From NCBI GenBank assembly GCA_910584325.1, contig CAJTZH010000002.1:39092-103091 (forward strand): a stretch of DNA of 64,000 bases, in the 5' to 3' direction. Position 1 is the stretch's first letter; each line of letters opens with the position of its first letter. The DNA comes from an uncultured Lachnospiraceae bacterium (GTDB lineage: Bacteria > Bacillota > Clostridia > Lachnospirales > Lachnospiraceae). Of the stretch, positions 36,445 through 44,144 are shown piece after piece. The position numbers and the translations under genes are program-made. Below the pieces are notes generated by a model. The model saw only the letters and a program-made list of their open reading frames with translations, was not told the origin of the DNA and made no database searches.

Positions 36445-36822
36445 ATGGCGTTGCCAAATGCATATTCACAGTATAACAACAGTAAGATTCTCACGGCAAC
36501 ACCTGCGGAACTGACATTGATGCTTTATGAAGGCGCAATCAAGTTTTGTAATATTGCTATTATGGGAATTGAGCAGGGGGATGTGATGAAAGCGCATACC
36601 AACATTGTTAAGGTAGAAAATATTATTATTGAGTTTCAGTCTACCCTGAATCATAAATATGCAGTTGCAGAAGATTTCGAAAAGGTGTATAATTACATTT
36701 ACAGCAGGTTGGTTGAGGCGAATATCAAAAAAGATAAAGAGATTCTGGAAGAGGTATTGGTGCATCTGAGAGGGATGCGTGATACTTGGAAGGAAGTAAT
36801 GAAAAAGAGTATGAACGCATAG
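36445..36822 (+). CDS. fliS: Flagellin export chaperone FliS
   Basis: This 125-residue helical chaperone binds the flagellin C-terminus. PNAYSQYNNSKILTATPAELTLMLYEG is the family N-terminal pattern (in part), and the helix ALKFC-like IKFCNIAIMGIEQGD follows. It lies 32 bases after fliD, with GGGAGG ahead of the ATG. Confidence 0.95.
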   Translation: MALPNAYSQYNNSKILTATPAELTLMLYEGAIKFCNIAIMGIEQGDVMKAHTNIVKVENIIIEFQSTLNHKYAVAEDFEKVYNYIYSRLVEANIKKDKEILEEVLVHLRGMRDTWKEVMKKSMNA

Positions 36823-36830
36823 GAGCAGCC

Positions 36831-37307
36831 ATGGAAAATAAAAGTTATATTGATATGATGATTGACAGTTTAAAAAAGAAAATTGTACTGTTGGAGAAGA
36901 TATCAGAATATAATGATATGCAGAAACAGGCTGTTGGCGCAGATGGATTTGATGTTGATGATTTTGACGGTCTTGTGGAAGAGAAGAATAAACTCATTCT
37001 GGAAATCAATAAATTAGATGACGGCTTTGAGACGATTTATCGCAGGATTAAAGAAGAATTACAGCAGAATAAGGCGGCTTATGCGAGTGAGATTCAGGTT
37101 ATGCAGGAGTGCATTGGCAGGATTGTGGGATTGACTTCTTCTATTGAAGCGGAAGAAAAACGCATTAAGGCAGAAGTTGAGAAACAGTTTTCCAAACTGA
37201 AACAGAATATCAAGGAGACAAGAAAGAATAGTGCGGCGGTAAGCAGTTACTATAAGTCCATGAGCAAAATCGATACAGAGCCTCAGTTTATGGACAGAAA
37301 GAAATAA
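36831..37307 (+). CDS. Helical flagellar chaperone, FliT-like position
   Basis: This 158-residue all-helical, coiled-coil protein is charged throughout (for example SLKKKIVLLEKISEYNDMQ and LVEEKNKLILEINKLDD). Its location immediately after fliS is the place of fliT, the FliD chaperone, but the sequence also resembles FlgN-type proteins, so the assignment rests on context. The ATG at 36831 follows AGGAG; an upstream start would overlap fliS. Confidence 0.75.
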   Translation: MENKSYIDMMIDSLKKKIVLLEKISEYNDMQKQAVGADGFDVDDFDGLVEEKNKLILEINKLDDGFETIYRRIKEELQQNKAAYASEIQVMQECIGRIVGLTSSIEAEEKRIKAEVEKQFSKLKQNIKETRKNSAAVSSYYKSMSKIDTEPQFMDRKK

Positions 37308-37347
37308 ATTCTGTCATTTGATATTTTAAAAAAATTATAAATCGGGG

Positions 37348-37374
37348 TTAAGTATTTTACAAAGGCTCCGATAT
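37348..37374 (+). promoter_or_regulatory. SigD promoter of the first flagellin gene
   Basis: TTAA at 37348-37351, 15 bp, then TCCGATAT at 37367-37374. The next bases (ATAATACAAGTAAGTGAT) are the same as after the second flagellin promoter. Confidence 0.8.
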
Positions 37375-37410
37375 ATAATACAAGTAAGTGATTAAACATT
37401 ACTTAGCAAC

Positions 37411-37478
37411 GGGGAAGTTACTTTCCCAAAACAAAAATCAACGCGCTACAAGGATGTAGCCGAATTGTTCAAGGAGGA
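37411..37478 (+). promoter_or_regulatory. Probable CsrA-binding leader of the first flagellin
   Basis: A hairpin GCTAC-AAGGAT-GTAGC (37445-37460) puts GGA in the loop; TACAAGGATGT matches 11 positions of the published CsrA consensus. The Shine-Dalgarno AAGGAGGA (37471-37478) supplies a second GGA site. Another hairpin, GGGGAAG-TTA-CTTTCCC, lies at 37411-37427. Confidence 0.7.
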
Positions 37479-37485
37479 CAAAATT

Positions 37486-38298
37486 ATGGTAGTACAACAC
37501 AATTTAACAGCGATGAACGCTAACAGACAGTTAGGCGGAGTGCAGAACGCACAGTCAAAGTCCACAGAGAAGTTATCATCAGGTTACAGAATCAACAGAG
37601 CTGGTGATGATGCAGCGGGTCTTACGATTTCTGAGAAGATGAGAAGCACAATCAGAGGTCTTAACAAGGCTTCAACAAATGCACAGGATGGTATTTCCTT
37701 AGTGCAGGTAGCAGAAGGCGCTCTTAACGAGACACATTCTATCTTACAGAGAATGAACGAGTTAGCTACACAGGCAGCTAACGACACCAATACTTCTACA
37801 GATAGAGACGCTATCCAGAAGGAAATTGACCAGCTGACATCAGAAATCGACAGAATCCGTTCAACAACCCAGTTCAACACGATGAACCTGTTAGATGGTT
37901 CCTTCACAGGAAAGAACCTTCAGGTTGGTTCTTTGTCAGGTCAGTCAATCAGCATTTCAATCACAAACATGAATGCTTCAACACTTGGCGTAAGCGGACT
38001 TAAGGTTAGCTCATTCTCAGCAGCAGGTGCAGCGATGGCGTCTATTCAGGCAGCTATCAATTCAGTATCTGTAATGAGATCAACACTTGGTGCTCTTCAG
38101 AACAGACTTGAGCATACAATCAACAACTTGGATACAACAAGCGAGAATACTCAGGCAGCTGAATCTCGTATCCGTGACGTTGATATGGCTAAGGAAATGG
38201 TTGAGTACAGCAAGAACAACATTCTTGCACAGGCAGGTCAGTCAATGCTTGCTCAGGCTAACCAGTCAACACAGGGTGTGCTTTCAATCTTAGGCTAA
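37486..38298 (+). CDS. hag: Flagellin, copy 1
   Basis: This 270-residue filament subunit has conserved D0/D1 ends ([39 protein letters not shown]-terminal [19 protein letters not shown] and [19 protein letters not shown]). The centre is short and rich in Ser, Thr and Asn ([18 protein letters not shown]), leaving possible O-glycosylation sites. By hand alignment it differs from copy 2 at only 12 of 270 positions. The start ATG at 37486 follows AAGGAGGAC. A strong terminator follows. Confidence 0.97.
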   Translation: MVVQHNLTAMNANRQLGGVQNAQSKSTEKLSSGYRINRAGDDAAGLTISEKMRSTIRGLNKASTNAQDGISLVQVAEGALNETHSILQRMNELATQAANDTNTSTDRDAIQKEIDQLTSEIDRIRSTTQFNTMNLLDGSFTGKNLQVGSLSGQSISISITNMNASTLGVSGLKVSSFSAAGAAMASIQAAINSVSVMRSTLGALQNRLEHTINNLDTTSENTQAAESRIRDVDMAKEMVEYSKNNILAQAGQSMLAQANQSTQGVLSILG

Positions 38299-38330
38299 TT
38301 ATTAGGCAAACGTTAATACTATCAGGAAAG

Positions 38331-38355
38331 GGACCGGATTATCCGGTCCTTTTTT
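38331..38355 (+). terminator. Terminator after flagellin copy 1
   Basis: GGACCGGAT (38331-38339) pairs with ATCCGGTCC (38341-38349), and a T-run follows at 38350-38355. Confidence 0.92.
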
Positions 38356-38389
38356 CTTACTTGTTTAGGAATTTTAATAAAAAAGGGTA

Positions 38390-38416
38390 TAAAGTATTTA
38401 AAAATGCTTCCGATAT
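38390..38416 (+). promoter_or_regulatory. SigD promoter of the second flagellin gene
   Basis: TAAA at 38390-38393, exactly 15 bp, TCCGATAT at 38409-38416: the closest match to the SigD consensus in the window. Confidence 0.85.
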
Positions 38417-38464
38417 ATAATACAAGTAAGTGATACATAATAAATCACAGAATAAAAAAACAAA

Positions 38465-38495
38465 TCATAAGGATATGAAAGAGTATCAAGGAGGA
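38465..38495 (+). promoter_or_regulatory. Probable CsrA-binding leader of the second flagellin
   Basis: TCATA-AGGA-TATGA (38465-38478) forms a 5-bp stem with AGGA as loop. AAGGAGGA at the ribosome binding site gives a second GGA. The leader is otherwise unlike that of copy 1. Confidence 0.55.
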
Positions 38496-38502
38496 AAAGG
38501 AT

Positions 38503-39315
38503 ATGGTTATTCAGCACAATATGACAGCAGCAAATGCTAACAGAAATTTAGGAACAGTAACAAGCGCACAGTCAAAGTCTACGGAGAAGTTATCTTCCGG
38601 TTATAGAATCAATAGAGCGGCAGACGATGCGGCAGGACTTTCCATTTCCGAGAAGATGAGAAGCACGATCAGAGGTCTTAATAAGGCTTCAACAAATGCA
38701 CAGGATGGTATTTCCTTAGTACAGGTAGCAGAAGGTGCCCTTAATGAGACGCATTCTATCTTACAGAGAATGAACGAGTTAGCAACACAGGCAGCTAACG
38801 ACACGAATACATCTACAGACAGGAATGCTATCCAGAAGGAAATCGATCAGCTGACATCAGAAATCGACAGAATCCGTTCAACAACCCAGTTCAACACAAT
38901 GAATCTGTTGGATGGTTCATTTACAGGAAAGAACCTTCAGGTTGGTTCACTGTCAGGTCAGTCAATCAGCATTTCAATTACAAATATGAATGCTTCAACA
39001 CTTGGTGTAAGCGGACTTAAGGTTAGCTCATTCTCAGCAGCAGGTGCAGCAATGGCATCCATCCAGGCAGCTATTAATTCAGTATCTGTAATGAGATCAA
39101 CACTTGGTGCTCTTCAGAACAGACTTGAGCATACAATCAACAACTTGGATACAACAAGTGAGAATACTCAGGCAGCTGAATCTCGTATCCGTGACGTTGA
39201 TATGGCAGAAGAGATGGTTGAGTACAGCAAGAACAATATCCTTGCACAGGCAGGACAGTCAATGCTTGCTCAGGCTAATCAGTCAACACAGGGTGTGCTT
39301 TCACTCTTAGGCTAA
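38503..39315 (+). CDS. hag: Flagellin, copy 2
   Basis: This 270-residue flagellin is nearly identical to copy 1. Nine of the 12 differences I count lie in the first 47 residues (for example MVIQHNMTAANANRNLGTV). The remaining three are D/N near residue 107, K/E near 236 and the penultimate-region I/L. Silent nucleotide changes remain scattered, but long identical tracts occur in the last third. It has its own SigD promoter, leader and terminator, so the copies can be expressed independently. Confidence 0.97.
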   Translation: MVIQHNMTAANANRNLGTVTSAQSKSTEKLSSGYRINRAADDAAGLSISEKMRSTIRGLNKASTNAQDGISLVQVAEGALNETHSILQRMNELATQAANDTNTSTDRNAIQKEIDQLTSEIDRIRSTTQFNTMNLLDGSFTGKNLQVGSLSGQSISISITNMNASTLGVSGLKVSSFSAAGAAMASIQAAINSVSVMRSTLGALQNRLEHTINNLDTTSENTQAAESRIRDVDMAEEMVEYSKNNILAQAGQSMLAQANQSTQGVLSLLG

Positions 39316-39339
39316 TCAGTAATATAATATCAAAAATTA

Positions 39340-39372
39340 AGCGTAGCAGTTTATGGCTGCTACGCTATTTTT
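39340..39372 (+). terminator. Terminator after flagellin copy 2
   Basis: AGCGTAGCAG (39340-39349) pairs with CTGCTACGCT (39357-39366), followed by ATTTTTAT. A second hairpin GAAATTGC-TTT-GCAATTTC at 39382-39400 follows at once. Confidence 0.88.
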
Positions 39373-39424
39373 ATCTAATAGGAAATTGCTTTGCAATTTC
39401 TATATTTTATTTGAGGTGAAAAGA

Positions 39425-40366
39425 TTGAAGAAAGTTTCTGTGGTGGTGCCGGTATATAATGCAGAGCAGTATATTGACCAATGTATGAAATGTTTGCTGG
39501 GGCAGACATTACAAGACATAGAAATTATTGCGGTTAATGACAAGTCTACAGATGAGAGTGGGAATATACTTGAAAAGTGGATGAAAAAATATCCGGATAT
39601 CATAAAAGTGATTCATTCCAATGTAAACAGAGGACCGGGAGGGGCGAGAAATCTTGGGATAGCTTTAGCTTCCGGAGAATATATCGGATTTATGGATTGT
39701 GATGATCTTATTGACAGGACAATGTATGAGAAACTTTTATCTAAAGCCGAATCAGATGACTGTGATATTGTAGATTGTGGATATTATGAGGAATTATCAG
39801 ATACAAAAGTCTTGTCATATACAGATGATGTAATCGGTGAATTAAATCCGGACAAGAAAAATATGATAATAGCCGAAGTGGGATATGCAGTAACGAAGAT
39901 ATTCAAATCGCAAATTCTCCAGAGAGAAGATATGAGAATAAGAGAAGGGGTTATATATGAGGATTTGGACTTTTTGATACATGCAACATTACTTGCCAAA
40001 AGAGTTGGAAATGTTAAGGAAATACTATATATATACAAAAATAATCAACAATCGGTTTCTAAAAAGCATAATGAACAGAAAAAATTTGAGGATATGATTA
40101 GTGCATTTGAGGCAATACAGGAGCTTGATACAGAGGGTGTCAGAATGGGAATGCAATATGCGAAACTTACCTGTATTGCCTGCGCCATTGGTATTTGTTT
40201 GTTAAATCAAGACAATTCAGAATTTAAACTGATGGAGAATCTGAAGGAAGTACGGCGGATATCAGCCAAAACCATGGAAAATCGGCAGGATAATGAGTTT
40301 GTAATTTCAAAAATGACAAATGAGAATAAGAATATTCTTGATTGGTTCACGAGTTTAAAAATATAA
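39425..40366 (+). CDS. Family 2 glycosyltransferase
   Basis: This 313-residue inverting GT-A enzyme has VSVVVPVYNAEQYIDQCM at the N-terminus, NRGPGGARNLGIALASGEYIGF and the metal-binding MDCDD. I start it at the TTG at 39425, with GAGGTG 6 bases upstream. A longer reading from 39353 would run through the flagellin terminator. It is the first gene of the glycan island and is paralogous to the minus-strand gene at 41446-42414. Acceptor unknown; flagellin or a flagellin-linked sugar is the contextual guess. Confidence 0.9.
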   Translation: MKKVSVVVPVYNAEQYIDQCMKCLLGQTLQDIEIIAVNDKSTDESGNILEKWMKKYPDIIKVIHSNVNRGPGGARNLGIALASGEYIGFMDCDDLIDRTMYEKLLSKAESDDCDIVDCGYYEELSDTKVLSYTDDVIGELNPDKKNMIIAEVGYAVTKIFKSQILQREDMRIREGVIYEDLDFLIHATLLAKRVGNVKEILYIYKNNQQSVSKKHNEQKKFEDMISAFEAIQELDTEGVRMGMQYAKLTCIACAIGICLLNQDNSEFKLMENLKEVRRISAKTMENRQDNEFVISKMTNENKNILDWFTSLKI

Positions 40367-40379
40367 CGGAGGTTGGATT

Positions 40380-41429
40380 TTGAGTATTTCAGTTTGTGTT
40401 ATTACCAAAGATGAATCAACAAAGCTTAAACGATGTATGGAATCACTGAAGGGTTATGGGTTTGAAATCGTTGTGGTAGATACGGGGTCAAAAGATGATA
40501 CGGATAAAGTGATTGAACAATATGCAGATAAAATCGGAAAATTTCAATGGTGCGATGATTTTTCAAAAGCCAGAAACTATTCCATTAGTCTTGCGTCAAA
40601 TGATATCATACTTGTACTTGACAGTGACGAATGGATTGAATCGTGTGATATAAAAGCTGTCGAGGAGCTAATAAATAAAAATCCGAAAATTGTTGGAAGA
40701 ATAGAGCGGATTAATGATATTGTATCAACACAGACGCATGAAATAGGTCATGAAAGGATTAGCAGAATATTTGACAGAAGATATTATGAATATAAGGGAA
40801 GGATTCATGAGCAGGTTTCGAGTAAGCAATTGGGTGAATTAATATACGAGGATGTTACGGTTGTAATCGGTCACAGCGGTTATAACGGAACGGATGAAGA
40901 TAAAAGGAGGAAAGCGGGGAGAAATATAAAACTTCTTTTGCTGGATTTGCAGGAACATGGAGACGACCCGTATATTCTTTATCAGCTTGGTAAGGGATAT
41001 TATATGCAAAAAGAGTATGCTTTGGCGGCAAAATATTTTGAGCAGGGTTTTGCTTTTGATCTGGAACCTAAGCTCGAATATGTTCAGGATATGGTAGAGA
41101 CATATGGATATACGCTTTTAAATTTAAAGCGCTATAAAGAGATGCTTTTTTTAAAAGAAATATACCATGAATTTGCGTTATCAGCCGATTATGTTTTTTT
41201 AACAGGTCTCGCATATATGTACAATGAAATGTACAATAAAGCAATATCAGAATTTGAAAAAGCCACAAATTATAAAATAAGCAAAATTGAAGGATGTAAT
41301 AGTTTTAAGGCATTCTACAATGCAGGCGTTATTTGCGAATGTCTTGGCAAAAGAGATCAAGCCCGCGAGTACTATAAGAAATGCGGAAACTATGAACCTG
41401 CAATGAAAGGTTTGAGCAGATTGAAGTAA
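40380..41429 (+). CDS. Family 2 glycosyltransferase with C-terminal TPR-like repeats
   Basis: This 349-residue protein has a short GT2 domain (SVCVITKDESTKLKRCMESL; VVVDTGSKDDT; LVLDSDEW; GRIHEQVSS). About 150 residues of helical TPR-like repeats follow (DPYILYQLGKGYYMQKEYALAAKYFEQG, in part; FYNAGVICECLGKRDQAREYYKKCG). GT2-TPR proteins of this layout occur beside flagellin genes in Clostridia and are known to start flagellin O-glycosylation in C. difficile-type loci. A TTG start at 40380 has GGAGG 7 bases ahead. Confidence 0.88.
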   Translation: MSISVCVITKDESTKLKRCMESLKGYGFEIVVVDTGSKDDTDKVIEQYADKIGKFQWCDDFSKARNYSISLASNDIILVLDSDEWIESCDIKAVEELINKNPKIVGRIERINDIVSTQTHEIGHERISRIFDRRYYEYKGRIHEQVSSKQLGELIYEDVTVVIGHSGYNGTDEDKRRKAGRNIKLLLLDLQEHGDDPYILYQLGKGYYMQKEYALAAKYFEQGFAFDLEPKLEYVQDMVETYGYTLLNLKRYKEMLFLKEIYHEFALSADYVFLTGLAYMYNEMYNKAISEFEKATNYKISKIEGCNSFKAFYNAGVICECLGKRDQAREYYKKCGNYEPAMKGLSRLK

Positions 41430-41439
41430 TGTACGCGGA

Positions 41440-41468
41440 CCAAACTTATATGCCGGATATAAGTTTGG
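41440..41468. repeat. Perfect 12-bp inverted repeat at a convergent gene end
   Basis: CCAAACTTATAT (41440-41451) and ATATAAGTTTGG (41457-41468) flank a 5-base loop. The repeat includes the last codons and stop of the minus-strand glycosyltransferase. No T-run follows on either strand, so a classical terminator is not supported. Confidence 0.7.
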
Positions 41469-42414
41469 GGAGATTCTGAATAAGAGCAATATCATTTTTG
41501 CTAATTTTATTTTTGATGTATTTGTTGTCTTTTATCGGCAGCTTTATCAGAGTCTGCGCATAGGTGTTTATCTGGTTAAGATATTGTTTTCTCACCGGTA
41601 ATAGCTTGCTTGTGTTGTGGTTTAGAAGAACATTCGCAGTCAGTACGCACAAATTATAAATGGAGTATTCAACGGCATACTGAATACCGGCATAATTTGG
41701 AAGAGGACTTAATGTGTTATATATGGCTTTTATGGCAGCCGTAGCATTATTAAAATACGAGCCGGCATCTATACATTTAGAAATAGAGTTTAAATTCTTT
41801 TTGTAGCAATAAAGAATTTCTTTCACATTTGCGATATTGTGGGCAGTTGCAAAAAGCAGCATAAGAGTTTCGCAGTCTTCTAAGATGCAATGTTCTCTGA
41901 ATTGCAGGTTTACGGAGTCCAAGAAGGATTTTTTAAATATTTTTGACCAGAAATAACCGCCGCTGGCAATGAGTTCACTTCTCTTATAATCGTTTAGTTC
42001 GCCTGCCAGTTCATCCGAAGTATGCACGATGGCATTGTCTAATTCCTCATTATAATATCCGCAGTCGACAATGTCATAATTTCCTTCAACTGCCTTTTTG
42101 TAAAGTTTCTCAAACATATCTGTTGTAATGATATCGTCACTATCCATAAAACCGATATACTCACCGGAGGCATAAGGAAGTCCGATATTTCTTGCACCGC
42201 CGGCGCCGTGATTGACATCAGAGTTGACAAGAATAACCTTATCGGAAAATTGAGCCTCGCAATCCATCAGGATATTAAGAGAATTGTCTTTGGAACAATC
42301 GTTTACCAGAATAATTTCTATGTCGTCAAGAGTCTGATTGACAAGATTGCCAAGACTCTGAATAAGTGTTTTTTCAGCGTTATAAACCGGAACAATTACA
42401 GAAACTTTTGCCAT
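41446..42414 (-). CDS. Family 2 glycosyltransferase (minus strand)
   Basis: This 322-residue GT2 enzyme has VSVIVPVYNAEKTLIQSLG, NHGAGGARNIGLPYASGEYIGF and MDSDD. Many stretches coincide with the gene at 39425-40366 (for example ASGEYIGFMD, YDIVDCGYY), so the two are paralogues facing each other around the GT-TPR gene. It is one of the few minus-strand genes of the window and the only one in the island. The ATG is preceded by AAGGAG on its strand. Confidence 0.9.
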   Translation of the reverse strand: MAKVSVIVPVYNAEKTLIQSLGNLVNQTLDDIEIILVNDCSKDNSLNILMDCEAQFSDKVILVNSDVNHGAGGARNIGLPYASGEYIGFMDSDDIITTDMFEKLYKKAVEGNYDIVDCGYYNEELDNAIVHTSDELAGELNDYKRSELIASGGYFWSKIFKKSFLDSVNLQFREHCILEDCETLMLLFATAHNIANVKEILYCYKKNLNSISKCIDAGSYFNNATAAIKAIYNTLSPLPNYAGIQYAVEYSIYNLCVLTANVLLNHNTSKLLPVRKQYLNQINTYAQTLIKLPIKDNKYIKNKISKNDIALIQNLPKLISGI

Positions 42415-42484
42415 ATAACGTCGTTCTCCTTATAATTTATGTCATCAAAGTTGATAGAATATGAATACGCCATATTCTATGGTT

Positions 42485-42493
42485 ATTATATCA
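42485..42493 (-). promoter_or_regulatory. Extended -10 promoter for the minus-strand glycosyltransferase
   Basis: On the minus strand the sequence TGATATAAT ends at 42485, an extended -10 box 70 bases before the ATG at 42414. The -35 is poor. Confidence 0.4.
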
Positions 42494-42562
42494 TAATTAA
42501 TTGAATAAAGTTATATTTTTTTAATTGATTGGAAATTGAAGAGCAAATTCTCTATCTGATAT

Positions 42563-42589
42563 TATGTTTTGCGGGCTATGTGCCGATAT
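42563..42589 (+). promoter_or_regulatory. Candidate SigD promoter of the 119-residue helical protein
   Basis: A perfect -10 GCCGATAT at 42582-42589 with TATG (two of four) 15 bp upstream at 42563-42566. It lies in the 268-base gap between divergent genes, which otherwise shows only the minus-strand promoter. Confidence 0.5.
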
Positions 42590-42682
42590 ATAAATATATC
42601 GTATAAAACGACTCCTGTTTTAGGTATTGTCAGGCGGGAGCATATAGAGAATTTGTCATAATCAGTAAGGGAGATGAAAATA

Positions 42683-43042
42683 ATGGATGATTACAGACAG
42701 CAGCAGGTAGAGGCACTTCAGGTTGCACATGAGTATAGTGCAAAGTTAATTAACGGAATCGATAATGTGTTGACTGAACTTAAAGGCAACAGACTTCTTG
42801 ACACAGATGAGTATTTGAAAGAGATTGTGAACGGAATCAATTGGCTTATCGAGGTGACAAATAGAACGCTTGAGGTTATTAATGAGAATGAAGTTTTAAT
42901 TGATAAAGAGCGTGTTAACGATGCGATTAATGAGTTTGGCGCTGCGCTTGGAAAGAAAGACGACGAGCAGATTGCCGGTGCTTTGGAAACCGGTGTACTT
43001 AGTTTCTTGAAAGCATTTGAGGCAGCCACGGCCGGTTATTAA
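42683..43042 (+). CDS. Small all-helical protein of unknown function
   Basis: This 119-residue, acidic, apparently all-alpha protein begins MDDYRQQQVEALQVAHEYS, with helices such as LIEVTNRTLEVINENEVLI and a C-terminal SFLKAFEAATAGY. I recognise no family. Size and helix content resemble flagellar export chaperones (FliS, FliT, FlgN), and a SigD-like promoter precedes it. A chaperone or regulator for flagellin or its modification is possible but unproven. The ATG at 42683 is 9 bases after GGAG; an ATG at 42674 is too close to that site. Its own terminator follows. Confidence 0.8.
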   Translation: MDDYRQQQVEALQVAHEYSAKLINGIDNVLTELKGNRLLDTDEYLKEIVNGINWLIEVTNRTLEVINENEVLIDKERVNDAINEFGAALGKKDDEQIAGALETGVLSFLKAFEAATAGY

Positions 43043-43066
43043 AAATAAAATGATACAAATAGATAG

Positions 43067-43099
43067 ACCCAGGTATATATGATACTTGGGTTTTTCTTT
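43067..43099 (+). terminator. Terminator after the small helical protein
   Basis: ACCCAGGTAT (43067-43076) pairs with ATACTTGGGT (43082-43091), then TTTTCTTTT. It makes the preceding gene a single-gene transcript. Confidence 0.85.
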
Positions 43100-43145
43100 T
43101 ATCGTGTGGACGTATCACAGCGGGACGGCTTGCGTTTGTCGGGTG

Positions 43146-43174
43146 TGGAAATATAATTTGCAATGTGATATAAT
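43146..43174 (+). promoter_or_regulatory. Promoter of the LicD/CDP-alcohol operon
   Basis: TGGAAA (43146-43151), 17 bp, then TATAAT (43169-43174) preceded by TGA, which makes an extended -10. It lies just after a terminator and 61 bases before the first licD start; no further terminator is obvious until the right edge. Confidence 0.55.
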
Positions 43175-43235
43175 AATCATAAAATACGAAACATTCGCGG
43201 CGCGGCAGGCGCAGAGTTTAATTGGGGATGGAACG

Positions 43236-44144
43236 ATGCTTGTATTCAATGAAGATTTTTTAAAAGAAGAGATAAGGTGCGGATTTACCGTTCCTGAGAT
43301 GATGAAGAGAGTATGGGCGGTTGAGATGGAGGTTCTTTCGGAAATCCACCGTATATGCAGAGATTACGGACTAACTTATTATGCCCATTGGGGAACTCTC
43401 TTGGGAGCCGTAAGGCATCAGGGATTTATTCCGTGGGACGATGACATTGATATTGCCATGAAGCGGAGAGATTATCAGATATTAATGAAGGTCCTTTCGG
43501 ATGAACTGCCGGAAGGGTATTATAACAGCAGTTCTTACGCGGACCCGACACATAGTCAGCCGGCTGCCTCTGTGATGAATACCAAATATGTCATATTAGA
43601 CGAAAAGCGGAGACAGAGATTTTATGGGTGTCCTTATATCTGCGGAATTGATATTGCGCCTCTTGATTTTGTGCCGAGAGATAAGGAACAGGCAGAGATT
43701 CACAGAAATTTATATACGGTTGTATACTCCGCGGCAAAAAATTATAATACATATACAAAAAGTGGCGAGATTGAAAGTTATTTACAACAGATAGAGTCTT
43801 TGTGCCAGACAAAAATAATAAGAGGCAATAACGAAGAGAATCAGTTGTGGTTATTGCTTGATAAAATAGCGGGGCTGTTCAATGAGGATGAATGTGATAA
43901 ATTAACATTTTTTCCTACGAATATATGTTACAGGCCGGAGTATTATCTGGACAAGGATTGGTTTTCCGATACGGTAATGATGCCGTTTGAACAGATGCAA
44001 GTACCGGTTCCTTGCGGATATGACGAGGTTTTAAAGACAACGTACGGCGATTATATGACGCCGTCTTATAATGGGGGAAGAGCCCACGAGTACCCGTATT
44101 ATAAAAAACAAGAAGAATACTTAAGGAGCCACGGATTATTATGA
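43236..44144 (+). CDS. LicD-family phosphotransferase, paralogue 1
   Basis: LicD proteins transfer phosphocholine or related alcohol phosphates from CDP-alcohols to glycans. This 302-residue copy has HWGTLLGAVRHQGFIPWDDD followed by IDIAMKRRDY, the nucleotidyltransferase-like core with the DDD metal motif, and a C-terminal YGDYMTP. The ATG at 43236 follows GGGGATGGA; a longer reading would overlap the upstream terminator. The stop overlaps the ATG of the fused cytidylyltransferase by four bases (ATGA), indicating translational coupling and a shared pathway. Confidence 0.9.
   Translation: MLVFNEDFLKEEIRCGFTVPEMMKRVWAVEMEVLSEIHRICRDYGLTYYAHWGTLLGAVRHQGFIPWDDDIDIAMKRRDYQILMKVLSDELPEGYYNSSSYADPTHSQPAASVMNTKYVILDEKRRQRFYGCPYICGIDIAPLDFVPRDKEQAEIHRNLYTVVYSAAKNYNTYTKSGEIESYLQQIESLCQTKIIRGNNEENQLWLLLDKIAGLFNEDECDKLTFFPTNICYRPEYYLDKDWFSDTVMMPFEQMQVPVPCGYDEVLKTTYGDYMTPSYNGGRAHEYPYYKKQEEYLRSHGLL

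Noticed and set aside
39353-39424. N-terminal extension of the first glycosyltransferase
   Set aside because: It would begin inside the flagellin terminator; the TTG at 39425 has a good ribosome binding site and matches the family start.
41440-41468. Bidirectional terminator between convergent glycosyltransferase genes
   Set aside because: Stem is perfect but neither side has a T-run.
43086-43235. 50-residue N-terminal extension of LicD paralogue 1
   Set aside because: It overlaps the upstream terminator and the promoter; the ATG at 43236 has its own ribosome binding site.
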